A DNA stretch of 64,000 nucleotides from Umezawaea beigongshangensis (GCF_016464305.1 NZ_JAEIOJ010000005.1:62001-126000); one strand, 5' to 3'; positions 37,884 through 49,944 are shown, counted from the first letter of the stretch. Numbers and translations: made by a program. The notes: generated by a model not told the origin, from the letters alone.

Positions 37884-39457
37884 GCTGGACCCTGATCGCG
37901 CTGCTCCTGCTGCCGCTGGTCGGCAGTGTGGTGGTGGCGGTGCTGCGGCGCTCCGACGCCGCCGCGAAGACCGCGGCGCTCGCCTTCGCGCTCGGTGAGC
38001 TGGTCCTGGCCGGTGTCACGTGGGTCGCCTACGACCCGGCCAGCACGGACCGGTTGCAGCTGACCAGCTCGGTGGAGTGGATCCCGAACTTCGGCGTCCA
38101 CCTGTCGTTCGGCGTCGACGGCATCGCGCTCGTCATGATCGCGCTGATCGCCCTGCTGGTGCCGGTCGTCATCGGCGGCTCGTGGGCGGACAAGCTGCCG
38201 GAGGGTCGCACCGCCGGCGGGTTCTTCTCGCTGCTGCTGGTGATGCAGACCGGCATGGTCGGCGTCTTCGCCGCCACCGACGTGTTCCTGTTCTACGTGT
38301 TCTTCGAGGCCGTGCTGGTCCCGATGTACTTCCTCATCGGCCGCTTCGGCGGCCCGCGCAGGCAGTACGCGGCGATGAAGTTCTTCCTCTACTCGCTGCT
38401 CGGCGGCCTGATCATGCTGGCCTCGGTGATCGGCCTCTACGTGACCAGCGCCGAGACCCTCGGGAAGGGCACGTTCGACTGGGCCACCCTGGTCGAGGCG
38501 ATGCGCACGGCCGACACGACCACGCAGATCTGGCTGTTCCTCGGCTTCTTCATCGCCTTCGCGATCAAGGCGCCGCTGGTGCCGCTGCACACGTGGCTGC
38601 CCGACGCCGGTGCCGAGGCCCCGGTGGGCGCGGGCGTGCTGCTCGTCGGCGTGCTCGACAAGATCGGCACGTTCGGCTTCCTGCGCTACTGCCTGCCGCT
38701 GTTCCCCGCGGCCAGCAAGGAGCTCGCGCCGCTGGTGCTCGTGCTGGCGGTGATCGGCATCCTCTACGGCTCGCTGCTCGCCGTGGGCCAGACCGACATG
38801 AAGCGCTTCGTCGCCTACACGTCGATCGCCCACTTCGGCTTCATCGCGCTGGGCATCTTCGCGTTCACGACGCAGGCGAGCACGGGCGCCGTGCTGTACA
38901 TGGTCAACCACGGCATCTCCACCGGCATGCTGTTCCTGGTCGTCGGCATGGTGATGTCCCGCGGCGGTTCGCGCCTGATCCAGGACTACGGCGGCATGGC
39001 GAAGCTGACGCCCGTGCTGGGCGGCCTGTTCTTCGTGGCCGGGCTGTCGTCGCTGGCGCTGCCGGGCACGAACTCCTTCATCAGCGAGTTCCTCGTGCTC
39101 ATCGGCTCGTTCCCGACGCGGCCGGTCCACACGGTTCTCGCGACGCTGGGCATGGTGCTGGCCGCGCTGTACGTGCTGTGGCTCTACCAGCGGGTCTTCC
39201 AGGGCCCGCTGCGCGGCACGGCGCTCGTCGGCGTCGCCGGCGGCCCCGGTGCCGCCACCGCCCCCGAGGTCGGGGCCGCCCGCGAGGTGAAGGACCTGGG
39301 CAAGCGCGAGATCGCCGTGCTCGCGCCGCTCGTGGCGCTGATCCTGGTGCTCGGCGTCTACCCGAAGCCCGTGTTGGACGTGATCACCCCGTCGGTCGGG
39401 GCGACGCTGAGCGAGGTCGGCGTGACCGACCCGGTCACCGCGCAGGAAGGCAAGTGA
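37880..39457 (+). CDS. nuoM: NuoM, complex I subunit M
   Basis: A 525-residue antiporter-like proton-pumping subunit. Conserved [35 protein letters not shown] and [20 protein letters not shown] are intact. GTG overlaps the nuoL stop. Confidence 0.96.
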   Translation: MSWTLIALLLLPLVGSVVVAVLRRSDAAAKTAALAFALGELVLAGVTWVAYDPASTDRLQLTSSVEWIPNFGVHLSFGVDGIALVMIALIALLVPVVIGGSWADKLPEGRTAGGFFSLLLVMQTGMVGVFAATDVFLFYVFFEAVLVPMYFLIGRFGGPRRQYAAMKFFLYSLLGGLIMLASVIGLYVTSAETLGKGTFDWATLVEAMRTADTTTQIWLFLGFFIAFAIKAPLVPLHTWLPDAGAEAPVGAGVLLVGVLDKIGTFGFLRYCLPLFPAASKELAPLVLVLAVIGILYGSLLAVGQTDMKRFVAYTSIAHFGFIALGIFAFTTQASTGAVLYMVNHGISTGMLFLVVGMVMSRGGSRLIQDYGGMAKLTPVLGGLFFVAGLSSLALPGTNSFISEFLVLIGSFPTRPVHTVLATLGMVLAALYVLWLYQRVFQGPLRGTALVGVAGGPGAATAPEVGAAREVKDLGKREIAVLAPLVALILVLGVYPKPVLDVITPSVGATLSEVGVTDPVTAQEGK

Positions 39458-39458
39458 C

Positions 39459-41027
39459 GTGGGAGTGACGACGTTCCTCGCGCAGGCGGACGAACTGCGG
39501 GCGCCCGCGGTCGACTACGGGGCGGTCGCCCCGGTGCTGATCGTCCTGGGCGCGGCCTGCGCGAGCGTGCTGTTCGAGGCGTTCCTGTCCAAGAGCCAGC
39601 GCTGGATCGGCCAGGTCGTCCTGGCGCTGATCACGCTCGTGGCCTCCGGCACCGCACTGGCGATCTACGCGGGTGACGCTCCCGAGCAGGGCACGCTGAC
39701 CCTGTCCGGGGCGCTCGCCGTGGACCGGCCGGTGCTGTTCCTGTGGGCCACGCTGCTCCTGCTGTCGTTCGGCTCGATCCTGCTGATCGCCGACCGCTCC
39801 GTCGAGCCCGGCGGCGCGTTCGTCGCCGAGGCCGGTGTGCGGCCCGGCACCGTGCAGGACCGCGCGCAGGCGGCGAAGAGCGGGATGCAGACCGAGGTCT
39901 TCCCGCTGACGCTGTTCGCGCTCGGCGGGATGATGGTGTTCGTCGCGGCGAACGACCTGCTGACGATGTTCATCGCGCTGGAGGTGCTGAGCCTCCCGCT
40001 GTACCTGATGTGCGGCCTGGCCCGCCGTCGCCGCCTGCTGTCGCAGGAGGCCGCGGTCAAGTACTTCCTGCTCGGCGCGTTCGCCTCGGCGTTCTTCCTC
40101 TACGGCGTGGCCCTGCTCTACGGCTACGCGGGTTCGGTGAAGCTCGCCGACATCGCCGCCGCCGCCGCGGGCACCAACCGCTCGGACACGCTGCTGTTCG
40201 CCGGGTTCGGCCTGCTCGTCGTGGGTCTGCTGTTCAAGGCGTCGGTCGGTCCGTTCCACGCCTGGACGCCGGACGTCTACCAGGGCGCTCCGACGCCGGT
40301 CACCGCGTTCATGGCGGCCTGCACGAAGGTCGCCGCGTTCGGCGGCATCCTGCGGGTGCTGGGCATCGCGTTCGAGGCCACCGAGTGGGAGTGGCGCGGC
40401 GTGCTGTGGGGCGTCGCCATCGCGTCGATGCTCATCGGCGCGGTGCTGGGCCTGACCCAGACCGACGTGAAGCGGATGATCGCCTACTCGTCGGTCGCGC
40501 ACGCCGGGTTCCTGCTCGTCGGGTCGATCGCGCTGACGCCGGAGGGTCTCTCGGGCACGTTGTTCTACCTGCTCGCCTACGGCTTCACGACGCTCGCCGC
40601 GTTCGGCGTGGTGAGCCTGGTCCGCGACGCGGACGGCGAGGCGACGCACCTGTCCCAGTGGGCGGGGCTCGCCAAGCGGTCGCCGGTCGTGGCCGGCGTG
40701 TTCACGTTCCTGCTGCTCGCCCTGGCCGGCATCCCGCTGACCAGCGGTTTCATCGGCAAGTTCGTGGTGTTCTCCGCCGCGGTCCAGGACGGCATGGCGC
40801 CGCTGGTCGTGGTGGCGCTGGTGGCGAGCGCCGTGGCGGCGTTCTTCTACCTGCGGGTGATCGTCCTGATGTACTTCAGCGAGCCGGCCCCGGACGGTCC
40901 GACCGTCAGCGTGCCCGGCGCGTTCACCACGGTGGCGATCACCCTGGGCGCGGTGATCACCCTCGTCCTCGGACTGTGGCCCGCCTTCGTCCTCGATTGG
41001 GCGGGGGCCGGGGCCTTCATCTCCTAG
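39459..41027 (+). CDS. nuoN: NuoN, complex I subunit N
   Basis: A 522-residue antiporter-like subunit, last in the operon. Conserved MFIALEVLSLPLYLMCGLAR, VGPFHAWTPDVYQGAPTPVT and LTQTDVKRMIAYSSVAHAGF are present. Residues ~115-150 form a hydrophilic insert (EAGVRPGTVQDRAQAAKSGM). GTG lies one base after the nuoM stop. Confidence 0.96.
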   Translation: MGVTTFLAQADELRAPAVDYGAVAPVLIVLGAACASVLFEAFLSKSQRWIGQVVLALITLVASGTALAIYAGDAPEQGTLTLSGALAVDRPVLFLWATLLLLSFGSILLIADRSVEPGGAFVAEAGVRPGTVQDRAQAAKSGMQTEVFPLTLFALGGMMVFVAANDLLTMFIALEVLSLPLYLMCGLARRRRLLSQEAAVKYFLLGAFASAFFLYGVALLYGYAGSVKLADIAAAAAGTNRSDTLLFAGFGLLVVGLLFKASVGPFHAWTPDVYQGAPTPVTAFMAACTKVAAFGGILRVLGIAFEATEWEWRGVLWGVAIASMLIGAVLGLTQTDVKRMIAYSSVAHAGFLLVGSIALTPEGLSGTLFYLLAYGFTTLAAFGVVSLVRDADGEATHLSQWAGLAKRSPVVAGVFTFLLLALAGIPLTSGFIGKFVVFSAAVQDGMAPLVVVALVASAVAAFFYLRVIVLMYFSEPAPDGPTVSVPGAFTTVAITLGAVITLVLGLWPAFVLDWAGAGAFIS

Positions 41028-41034
41028 GTGTACG

Positions 41035-41040
41035 TAGGCT
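41035..41040 (+). promoter_or_regulatory. -10 box of a leaderless promoter (prenyl synthase)
   Basis: TAGGCT ends seven bases before the GTG at 41048, in the short gap after nuoN. The gene can thus be transcribed independently of nuo. Confidence 0.6.
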
Positions 41041-41047
41041 GCTGAAC

Positions 41048-42055
41048 GTGACCAGTAGCGAGCGGGCGGGGACGGGGTTCGAGTTGGTGGACCCCGTGCT
41101 CGCGGAAGTGGTGCAGGGCGGCCTCGGCGACGTGGAGCGGCTCGTGCACGAGTCCGTGCAGAGCGAGTTCCACCCGGTCATGGAGACCTCCCTGCACCTG
41201 GTGGACGCGGGCGGGAAGCGGATCCGTCCGCTGTTCACCCTCCTGGCCTCGCAGTTCGGGGACCGTCCCGGCAGCCCGGAGGTCGTCAAGGCCGCGGCGG
41301 TCGTCGAGATGACGCACCTGGCCACGCTGTACCACGACGACGTCATGGACGAGGCGACCATGCGGCGGGGCGCGGAGAGCGCCAACGCCAAGTGGGACAA
41401 CAGCATCGCGATCCTGACCGGTGACTACCTCTTCGCCCAGGCGTCGCTGCTGGTGGCGGACCTGGGCGTGGAGGCGGTGCGGATCATGGCCCGCACGTTC
41501 AGCGAGCTGGTCACCGGCCAGATGCGCGAGACGCTGGGCCCCCGCGAGGGCGAGGACCCGGTCGAGCACTACCTGAAGGTGATCGACGAGAAGACCGGGT
41601 CGCTCATCGCGACCGCGGCCCGCTACGGCGCGATGTTCTCCGGTGTCCCGGCCGAGCAGGTCGAGTCGCTGCACCGCTACGGCGACGTGATCGGCGCGGC
41701 GTTCCAGATCTCCGACGACGTCATCGACATCGCCTCGCCGCCGGAGGAGTCGGGCAAGACGCCGGGAACGGACCTGCGCGAGGGCGTGAAGACGCTGCCC
41801 ATGCTGTACGCGCTGGCCGAGCCGGGCGCGGAGTCGACCAGGCTGGGCAGCCTGCTGTCGGGCCCGATCACCGAGGACGCCGAGGTCGACGAGGCGCTGG
41901 GCCTGCTGCGCACGTCCTCCGGCCTGGAGCGGGCGCGCAAGACCCTCGACACCTACGCCGACCGGGCACGTGCCGAACTGGTGAACCTGCCGGAGTGCCC
42001 GGCCCGCGAGGCGCTGGAGACGCTCGCCGACTACGTCGTGGCCCGCTCGAACTGA
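41048..42055 (+). CDS. Long-chain polyprenyl diphosphate synthase
   Basis: A 335-residue trans-isoprenyl diphosphate synthase. The first Asp-rich motif is DDVMDEATMRRG, the second is DDVIDIAS, and GGKRIRPLFTLL (allylic substrate binding) precedes them. Small residues before the first motif suggest a long product, as expected for the hepta- to nonaprenyl tail of menaquinone supplied to MenA; product length cannot be fixed from sequence. Its place directly after nuoN supports a quinone role. The mRNA is probably leaderless. Confidence 0.88.
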   Translation: MTSSERAGTGFELVDPVLAEVVQGGLGDVERLVHESVQSEFHPVMETSLHLVDAGGKRIRPLFTLLASQFGDRPGSPEVVKAAAVVEMTHLATLYHDDVMDEATMRRGAESANAKWDNSIAILTGDYLFAQASLLVADLGVEAVRIMARTFSELVTGQMRETLGPREGEDPVEHYLKVIDEKTGSLIATAARYGAMFSGVPAEQVESLHRYGDVIGAAFQISDDVIDIASPPEESGKTPGTDLREGVKTLPMLYALAEPGAESTRLGSLLSGPITEDAEVDEALGLLRTSSGLERARKTLDTYADRARAELVNLPECPAREALETLADYVVARSN

Positions 42056-42368
42056 GGTGCGCGCGGGGGTGGGCGGCACCGGCCGTTCACCGTCGCCGCC
42101 CGCGGTGGTCCGGCGCGGTGGTCCGGCGCCGTGGTCCGGCACGGAGGTCTGCCGGGACCGGTCGCCGAGCCGGGTCGGCCGGGCCGGGTAGGCCCACCAC
42201 GGGCGGGTGCGCGCCCTCACGGGTCGGCCGAGCGTGCTCTGCGACACGATCAGGGTAGGTTGACACCCGTTCCCACGACCGGGTGAGACCGGGGGAGCGA
42301 TGCGTGTCGGGGTGCCGGAGGGCGTGGCGGTGGTGTCCCTCCGGGACATGGCAGTGGAGGAACTACCC
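42056..42368 (+). other. Intergenic region with short near-repeats
   Basis: No gene is seen in these 313 bp. A G/C-rich block (42104-42145) holds three imperfect copies of GGTGGTCCGGCGC. A TAGGTT box at 42256-42261 may be the -10 of the following gene. An open frame from 42300 is judged to be 5' leader. Confidence 0.5.
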
Positions 42369-44509
42369 GTGGTGTCGATCTTCGGGCAGGTCTGGCTGTG
42401 GAGCCTGCTCTCGTTCCTGGCCGGAGTCTTTCTGACCTGGCTCGTCCTCGCTCGGCCAGCTCGCAAGCAGGTCGAGGTGCTGGACGAGCAGCTCTTCGAA
42501 GCGCGCCGGACCAAGGTCGAGCCGCTGCGCATCGTCTCGTCGGACCCGGTGGCGGTGGAGCCCGAGCGCGACGAGTTCGACGAGTGGCACAAGGAGACGT
42601 TCTCCCCGCCGCCGCCCGTCGAGGCGCCGAAGCCGTCGCGCGCTCCGGAGTCGTCGCGGGTGGAGCTGCCGCCGCGGCCCCCGTCGCCGCCGCGCGCGCC
42701 CGAGCCGCCCCCGGTGGCCCGGCCCGCCGAGCCCCGCGTGCCCGAGCCGCCGCGTCCCGCTGAGCCGCCGCGTCCCGCTGAGCAGCCGACCCGCGTGGTC
42801 GAGCCGGTCCGGGACAGCAGCTGGGCGACCTCGCCCCGCGACGAGCAGTACCTCGACGCGCTGAGCCGCGAGGGGGACGAGCCGCGCAGCCTGTTCGAGC
42901 GCCCGGACCCGGAGCCGCGGCGTCCCGCCGAGGCGCGGTCCGCCTTCCCCGCGGCGCGCGAGGACGTGACGGCCGACGAGGTGCGCCGGTCGTCCGAAGC
43001 CACCCAGTACGTGTCGGTCGGTGACCGCGGTGGTGCGCCGGAGGCCGCCCCGCGTCCGCCGGAGCCGGTCGCGCCGCCCGAGGTCCCCGCCGACGAGGAC
43101 GCCTTCCGCCCGCGCGAGGTGTGGCGCGAGGGGGACGAGCCGGTCGAGCAGCCGTTCGTGCCGATCTTCGTCGACGAGGCGGCCCAGGAGCCTCCGCGCA
43201 GGCACGTGCCCGCGGACGACGAGTTCGACGACGACGACTTCGAACCGATCATGTCCTACACGGACGAGCGCACTCCGCAGCAGGTCAGGGACGAGGCGCG
43301 GGCGTTCGAGGAGGGCGTCCCGGTCGACCACGAGCCCCCGCACGACGGGCCGCGCATCGGTCACTACCGCGCCGACGAGCTGTCCGCCGACGTCCTGCCC
43401 GGCCGCGCGGTGGTCAGCAGGCCGCCGGCCGGGGAGCAGCCCGAGACCGCCGAGACCGGCCCGGTGGACGTCCGCGCGGTGCGCTCGGCCGACCAGCACG
43501 AGTTCCAGACGTCGCTGATGCCGGTCGTGCCCGCCGACGACGAGTCGTTCGAGCCGGTGGAGCGGTACTCCGAGCGCGACGCGGCCGAGGAGATCGGCTT
43601 CACCGAGCCCGTCGACCGCACGGAGCCCGCGCCCGCCGAGCCGGTCGGGGCGTCCGCCGAGGTCTTCGCCGAGCCCGAGCGCGTCTCGGAGCCCGAACCG
43701 TCGGACTCCGAGGTGACGGTCGCGCAGCCGGTGTTCGACGAGCCGGTGCGGGAGGAGCCCGAGCAGCGGGAACCCGTCCGCGAGGAGGCCGACCACGACG
43801 CGGCGGACGTCTCTCCGGCGACCGTGGAGCGGACGGTGGAGCGGGCCGCGGAGCAGCCGGGGCACGACCCGGCGGCGACGGCCGAGCGGCAGGTGTACGC
43901 GGACGAGGACCTCGTGTCGTCGAGCGGCTCGCTGGACGCCGAGCTGGTGGCCGTGCCCGAGGTGATCCCCGAACCGGAGCCCGAGCCCGCGCCGGAGCCG
44001 GAGTCCGCGCCGGAGCCGGAGGTGCAGGCGCCGCGCTCGCTGTTCGAGCCGATCGACGAGGACTCGGACGAGCCGCTCGCCCCGTTCCCGCCGATGGCGC
44101 CCGCCGGGTCCGGTCAGCCGTTCGTGCCGCAGCTGGCGCCCGAGCTGCTCACGGCCGAGGGCAGCGGCCTGCCGCAGCGTTCGCCGCGCGCGAGCACGCC
44201 CAAGCAGCCGAAGCCCGCGTCGCCGCCTCCGCTGCCGCAGAAGCCGCCCGCGCCCGCGATCCCGGTGCGTCCGCGCCCGGTGGGCTTCAGCCCGAGCACC
44301 GGTGGCCGCAGCGGCACCACCAGGTACCAGCAGCCGGAGGGCTTCAACCCCCGCTCGCCGTTCGGCCCCGGCTCCGTCCTGCCGAAGTCCGACGGTCTGG
44401 CCCCCGCGCCGGACTTCGCGGTGAAGGCGACGCTCACGGGCCGCCGCTACTACACGCCGGAGTCCAGCAAGTTCGGCAGCACGAGGGCCGTCGTGCGAGA
44501 CGGGGGGGG

Positions 44510-45564
<1,055 letters not shown>

Positions 45565-45568
<4 letters not shown>

Positions 45569-47439
45569 GCGGGAAGCCCCTTCACGACGTCGGTGAGCAC
45601 GTTCTGCAGCTCCTCCGCCTTGAACGGGAGGCCCTGCACCTTGGTGTGGGAGATGGCGTCGACGAGGTAGCGCGCCCTGAGCAGCAGCGCGAGCTGGCCG
45701 AGGTTCATCTCCGGCACGATCACCCGCTCGTACCGGGACAGCACGTCGCCGAGGTTGCGCGGGAACGGGTTGAGGTGCCGCAGGTGCACGTGCGCCACCT
45801 GGAGCCCGTCCTTGCGGACGCGGCGTGCCGCCGCGCCGATCGGGCCGTAGGACGAGCCCCAGCCGACGACGAGGACGCGCGCCCGGCCCGAGGGGTCGTC
45901 GACCTCCACGTCGGGCACCTCGACGCCCTCGACCTTCGCCTGCCGCAGCCGCACCATGCGGTCGTGGTTGACCGGGTCGTAGGAGATGTTGCCGGTGTCC
46001 TCGGCCTTCTCCAGGCCGCCGATGCGGTGCTGGAGACCGGGCGTGCCGGGCACGGCCCACGGGCGGGCCAGCGTCTCCTGGTCGCGCAGGTACGGCCAGA
46101 ACTCGCCGGAGCCGTCGGTGGCGTTGGGCTCGGTGGCGAAGGTGACGGACAGGTCGGGCAGGTCCTCCACGTCCGGGATCAGCCACGGCTCGGAGCCGTT
46201 GGCGATGGCCCCGTCGGACAGCAGCAGCACCGGCGTCCGGTAGGTCAGCGCGATCCGCACGGCGTCGAGCGCGGCGGCGAAGCAGTCCGAGGGGGACTGC
46301 GGGGCGACGATCGGCACCGGGGACTCGCCGTTGCGGCCGAACATCGCCTGGAGCAGGTCGGCCTGCTCGGTCTTCGTGGGCAGGCCGGTGGACGGGCCGC
46401 CGCGCTGCACGTCGATCACGACCAGCGGCAGCTCCGTCATCACGGCCAGGCCGATGGTCTCGGACTTGAGCGCCACACCGGGGCCGGACGTCGACGTGAC
46501 GCCCAGCGCGCCGCCGTAGGAGGCGCCGAGCGCGGCACCGATGCCCGCGATCTCGTCCTCGGCCTGGAGCGTCGTGACGTCGAAGTTCTTGTGCTTCGAC
46601 AGCTCGTGCAGGACGTCGGAGGCCGGCGTGATCGGGTAGGTGCCGAGCACGACCGGCAGGCCGGAGCGCTGGCCCGCGGCGACGATGCCGTACGCGAGCG
46701 CGGTGTTGCCGGTGATCTGCCGGTAGGTGCCGACGGCGAGCTTCGCGGGCGCGACCTCGTAGGTGACGGCGAACGACTCGGTGGTCTCGCCGTAGTTCCA
46801 GCCCGCGCGGAAGGCGAGCACGTTGGCCTCGGCGATCTCGGGCTTGCGGGCGAACTTCTCGCGCAGGAACCGCTCCGTGCCCTCGACGGGCCGGTGGTAC
46901 ATCCACGAGAGCAGACCCAGCGCGAACATGTTCTTCGCGCGCTCGGCGTCCTTCTTGCCCAGCCCGGTGGCCTCCAGCGCGCCGATGGTCAGCGTGGCCA
47001 TCGCGACCCGGTGGACCTGGAACGCCGCCAGCGAGTCGTCCTCCAGCGGGTTGCCGGCGTAGCCGACCTTCGTGAGGTTGCGCTTGGAGAACTCGTCGGT
47101 GTTGACGATGAGGATGCCGCCCTGCGGCAGGTCCCCGATGTTGGCCTTGAGCGCGGCGGGGTTCATCGCGACGAGGACGTCCGGCCGGTCGCCCGGCGTC
47201 AGGATGTCGTAGTCGGCGAAGTGGAGCTGGAAGGAGGAGACGCCGGGCAGGGTGCCCTGGGGCGCCCGGATCTCGGCGGGGAAGTTGGGCTGCGTCGCCA
47301 GGTCGTTCCCGAACGCGGCGGCCTCCGAGGTGAACCGGTCACCGGTCAGCTGCATACCGTCGCCGGAGTCGCCGGCGAACCGGATGACCACCCGGTCCAG
47401 CTTGCGGACCTCGGTGCCGCTACCCACGTCGGTGCTCAT
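45565..47439 (-). CDS. korA: KorA, 2-oxoglutarate:ferredoxin oxidoreductase fused alpha/gamma subunit
   Basis: A 624-residue fusion. The gamma domain comes first (residues ~10-190, RFAGDSGDGMQLTGDRF), and the alpha domain follows (PITPASDVLHELSKH, EDEIAGIGAALGASYGG, QRGGPSTGLPTKTEQADL). This is the actinobacterial/mycobacterial KorA layout that allows an oxygen-tolerant alternative to the 2-oxoglutarate dehydrogenase step. The start codon region is duplicated: a 10-bp direct repeat (GGTGCTCATC twice, 47431-47450) gives a second, out-of-frame ATG at 47449. Confidence 0.95.
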
Positions 47440-47508
47440 CGGTGCTCATCTGCTTCGCCGATCCCTCTCTCAGAGCTGACAGGCCGGACCAACACGTGCA
47501 CCCCGTCG

Positions 47509-47514
47509 AGCCTA
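47509..47514 (-). promoter_or_regulatory. -10 box of the kor operon
   Basis: On the minus strand TAGGCT at this place predicts a transcript start near 47502 and a ~60-nt leader before korA. Confidence 0.45.
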
Positions 47515-47677
47515 GCCGTCTCCGGCCGGGGCGCTGTTGTGCCGTTCACAGTTCTGCAACGCCGCGGCTGCGGCGGGCCCCGCACCTCGACGGTATGCAG
47601 CGCTCCTCGCCACGGGCGGCCCAACGCGGTGCAGCTCACAGCGGACGCCACCCGATCAGCGGACAGCGCTGCCGCCG

Positions 47678-47706
47678 CGCGGATCAGCGGGAGCCGCTGA
47701 TCCGCG
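47678..47706 (-). terminator. Hairpin spanning the enoyl-CoA hydratase stop codon
   Basis: A perfect 13-bp stem (47678-47690 with 47694-47706) with a three-base loop. The stop codon (47684-47686) and the last codons lie inside the stem, so the coding end doubles as a terminator. Confidence 0.65.
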
Positions 47707-48445
47707 TCTTCAGCGCGGCCAGCTTCGCCGCGAACTCCGGGCTCCCGACGGACGCCACCTGCGGTCCCAGCTCGGCGTCCACGGCGGTGCCGTGGTCGTC
47801 CATCGCGCCGGTCGCGCGCAGGGTGGCCCGGATGGTCCGCACGAGGTCGCGCGGGGCGTCCGCGGCGGCGCGGGCGAGGTCGCGCGCCGCGGCGAGCAGC
47901 GCGTCGTGGTCGCCGTCGACGGCCTGCCACGCCAGCCCGGTGCGCACGGCGGCCTCGGCGTCGAGCACCTGGCCGAACAGCGTCATCGCGGTCGCCGTCT
48001 GGGGTCCGGCGAGCCGTTGCAGCATCCACGTCATGCCGCCGCCGGGGTGGATGCCGAGCTGGAGGAACCGCGCGTCGAACCGCGCTCGCGGCCCGACGAT
48101 CCGCACGTCGCACGCCAGCGCCAGGTTCAGACCGGCCCCGACGGCGGCCCCGCCGACCGCGGCGATCGTGGGCAGCGCGCAGTCCGCGACCGCCAGGAAC
48201 CCCCGGTAGACGTGTCGCAGGCCCTCGGCGCGCGCCTCGCCGAGCTGGGTGAGGTCGGCCCCGGCGCAGAACGCGGGCGGTGTGCCGGTGACCACGACGG
48301 CGTGCACCGCCTCGTCGCGCTCGCACTCCCGCACGGCGGCGGCGAGCTGGTCGGACAGGTCGAGGGTGAGCGCGTTGCGGCGGTCCGGGTCGTCCACGGT
48401 GATCACGGCGACGCGGTCGGAGCGGTCCAGCAGCACCTCGGCCAT
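47684..48445 (-). CDS. Enoyl-CoA hydratase/isomerase family protein
   Basis: A 253-residue crotonase. The CoA/oxyanion segments are TGTPPAFCAGADLTQLGEA and VGGAAVGAGLNLALACDVRI; the region around GIHPGGGMTWMLQRLAG corresponds to the second active-site loop. At the two usual hydratase glutamate positions only non-acidic residues are evident, so isomerase or other activity is possible. ATG 48445 is preceded by a TAGAGT box at leaderless distance; the GTG at 48454 overlaps that box. Confidence 0.82.
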   Translation of the reverse strand: MAEVLLDRSDRVAVITVDDPDRRNALTLDLSDQLAAAVRECERDEAVHAVVVTGTPPAFCAGADLTQLGEARAEGLRHVYRGFLAVADCALPTIAAVGGAAVGAGLNLALACDVRIVGPRARFDARFLQLGIHPGGGMTWMLQRLAGPQTATAMTLFGQVLDAEAAVRTGLAWQAVDGDHDALLAAARDLARAAADAPRDLVRTIRATLRATGAMDDHGTAVDAELGPQVASVGSPEFAAKLAALKTRISGSR

Positions 48446-48452
48446 GCCGGGC

Positions 48453-48458
48453 ACTCTA
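48453..48458 (-). promoter_or_regulatory. -10 box of a leaderless promoter (crotonase gene)
   Basis: On the minus strand TAGAGT ends seven bases before the ATG at 48445; it overlaps the stop of the upstream Lrp gene. Confidence 0.55.
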
Positions 48459-48905
48459 CGGAGCCGGAGGCCGGTCCAGAAGGCGGGAGAGCACGACCGT
48501 GGACACGGTCCGGTCGATGATGTCCACGGCGCGCAGCCGTTCCAGGGCCGTCTCCAGGTGGTGGATGCTCGCCGCGCGCAGGTGCACGATGGCGTCGGCC
48601 GCGCCGGACACCGTGTAGGCGGCCATGACCTCGGGCAGCGGTTCCAGCCGCGACTGGATCTCGCCGGGGGCCACGTTGCCGCGGCAGTGCACCTCGACGA
48701 ACGCCTCCGTGCCCCAGCCGAGCTGCTCGGGGTCGACCACCGCCGTGAAGCCGCGCAGCACGCCCGTGTCCAGCAGCTTGTCGACCCGGCGCTTCACCGC
48801 GGGGGCCGACAGGCCGACCTCGTCGCCGATCTCCGCGTAGCTCGATCGGGCGTTGGCCATCAGGCACGAAATGATTCGATGGTCGATGGAGTCCACACGC
48901 AACAT
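48456..48905 (-). CDS. Lrp/AsnC family regulator next to ddaH
   Basis: A 149-residue feast/famine regulator with HTH SIDHRIISCLMANARSSYAE, then IGDEVGLSAPAVKRRVDKLL, and a C-terminal RAM domain (SGAADAIVHLRAASIHHLETA). It is divergent from the ddaH gene with a 66-bp gap. A similar AsnC/ddaH pairing exists in Mycobacterium tuberculosis (Rv2324/Rv2323c, from memory), so an arginine- or ornithine-derived effector is likely. The start could also be GTG 48896. Confidence 0.88.
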   Translation of the reverse strand: MLRVDSIDHRIISCLMANARSSYAEIGDEVGLSAPAVKRRVDKLLDTGVLRGFTAVVDPEQLGWGTEAFVEVHCRGNVAPGEIQSRLEPLPEVMAAYTVSGAADAIVHLRAASIHHLETALERLRAVDIIDRTVSTVVLSRLLDRPPAP

Positions 48906-48958
48906 TCTGCACCAAAACGCGCAATGGTGCGTCGTTGTTCGAGGGTCGGGGCGCACTC

Positions 48959-48964
48959 TAGATT
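48959..48964 (+). promoter_or_regulatory. -10 box of a leaderless promoter (ddaH)
   Basis: TAGATT ends seven bases before the ATG at 48972. Confidence 0.6.
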
Positions 48965-48971
48965 TCGATCC

Positions 48972-49862
48972 ATGAATTCGGTCTCCCTCCTCGGCTCCGC
49001 CAACGAACCCGTCGTTCTCGACGTGGCGGCGTCCGCCGCGCCGGTGCGCGTGCCGACCGCGCGCCGGTACCTGATGTGCCCGCCGCGGTACTTCGCGGTC
49101 GAGTACGCGATCAACCCGTGGATGGACCCCGGCGCGCCGATCAGCACCGAGCTGGCGGTCGAGCAGTGGAACGCCCTGCGCGACACCTACCTGCGGCTGG
49201 GGCACCACGTGGAGACCATCACCCCGCAGCCCGGCCTGCCCGACATGGTGTTCGCCGCCAACTCCGGCACCGTCGTGGACGGCCGCGTCCTGGGCTCGCG
49301 CTTCCGCGCTCCTCAGCGCGCCGCCGAGGCCGAGCACTTCCGCCGCTGGTTCGTCGACAACGGCTACGGCGCCGTGGTGATGCCCGAGCGCACCAACGAG
49401 GCCGAGGGCGACTTCGCGTGGACCGGCACCGTCATGCTGGCCGGGACGGGGTTCCGCACGGACCCGGCCGCGCACGCCGAGGCGCAGGAGGTGCTGGGCG
49501 TGCCGGTGGTGTCGCTCCAGCTCGTCGATCCGCGCTACTACCACCTGGACGTGGCGCTGGTCGTGCTCGACGACCGCTCGGAGAGGCCGCTGATCGCCTA
49601 CTACCCGGACGCCTTCTCCTCCGGTTCGCGGCAGGTGCTGCGCCGGTTGTTCCCCGACGCGGTCGTCGCGAACGCCGACGACGCCGCGTGCCTGGGCCTG
49701 AACGCCGTCTCCGACGGCCGCCACGTGGTGCTCCCGGTCGAGGCGACCCACCTGGCCGAGCAGGTGGCGCTGCGCGGGTTCGAACCGGTGTTCGTGGACG
49801 TCTCGGAACTGCGCAAGTCCGGCGGCGGCCCGAAGTGCTGCACGATGGAGCTGCGCGGGTGA
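48972..49862 (+). CDS. Dimethylarginine dimethylaminohydrolase-like amidinohydrolase
   Basis: A 296-residue protein of the guanidino-group-modifying superfamily (five-bladed propeller). Conserved segments are MCPPRYFAVEYAINPWM, MVFAANSGTVVDGRVLG, NEAEGDFAWTG, YYHLDVALVVLDD (His) and the C-terminal catalytic Cys in GGGPKCCTMELRG. It hydrolyses an arginine-type substrate to citrulline plus amine or ammonia; the true substrate in actinobacteria is unsettled. The divergent Lrp regulator probably controls it. Confidence 0.88.
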   Translation: MNSVSLLGSANEPVVLDVAASAAPVRVPTARRYLMCPPRYFAVEYAINPWMDPGAPISTELAVEQWNALRDTYLRLGHHVETITPQPGLPDMVFAANSGTVVDGRVLGSRFRAPQRAAEAEHFRRWFVDNGYGAVVMPERTNEAEGDFAWTGTVMLAGTGFRTDPAAHAEAQEVLGVPVVSLQLVDPRYYHLDVALVVLDDRSERPLIAYYPDAFSSGSRQVLRRLFPDAVVANADDAACLGLNAVSDGRHVVLPVEATHLAEQVALRGFEPVFVDVSELRKSGGGPKCCTMELRG

Positions 49863-49944
49863 CCCGCCGACCGCTCGCCCGATCGGCGGATCACCGCTGG
49901 AAGCTCCGCTGCCGCCGGCCGGTCGCAGCGGGCATGATGTGCCC

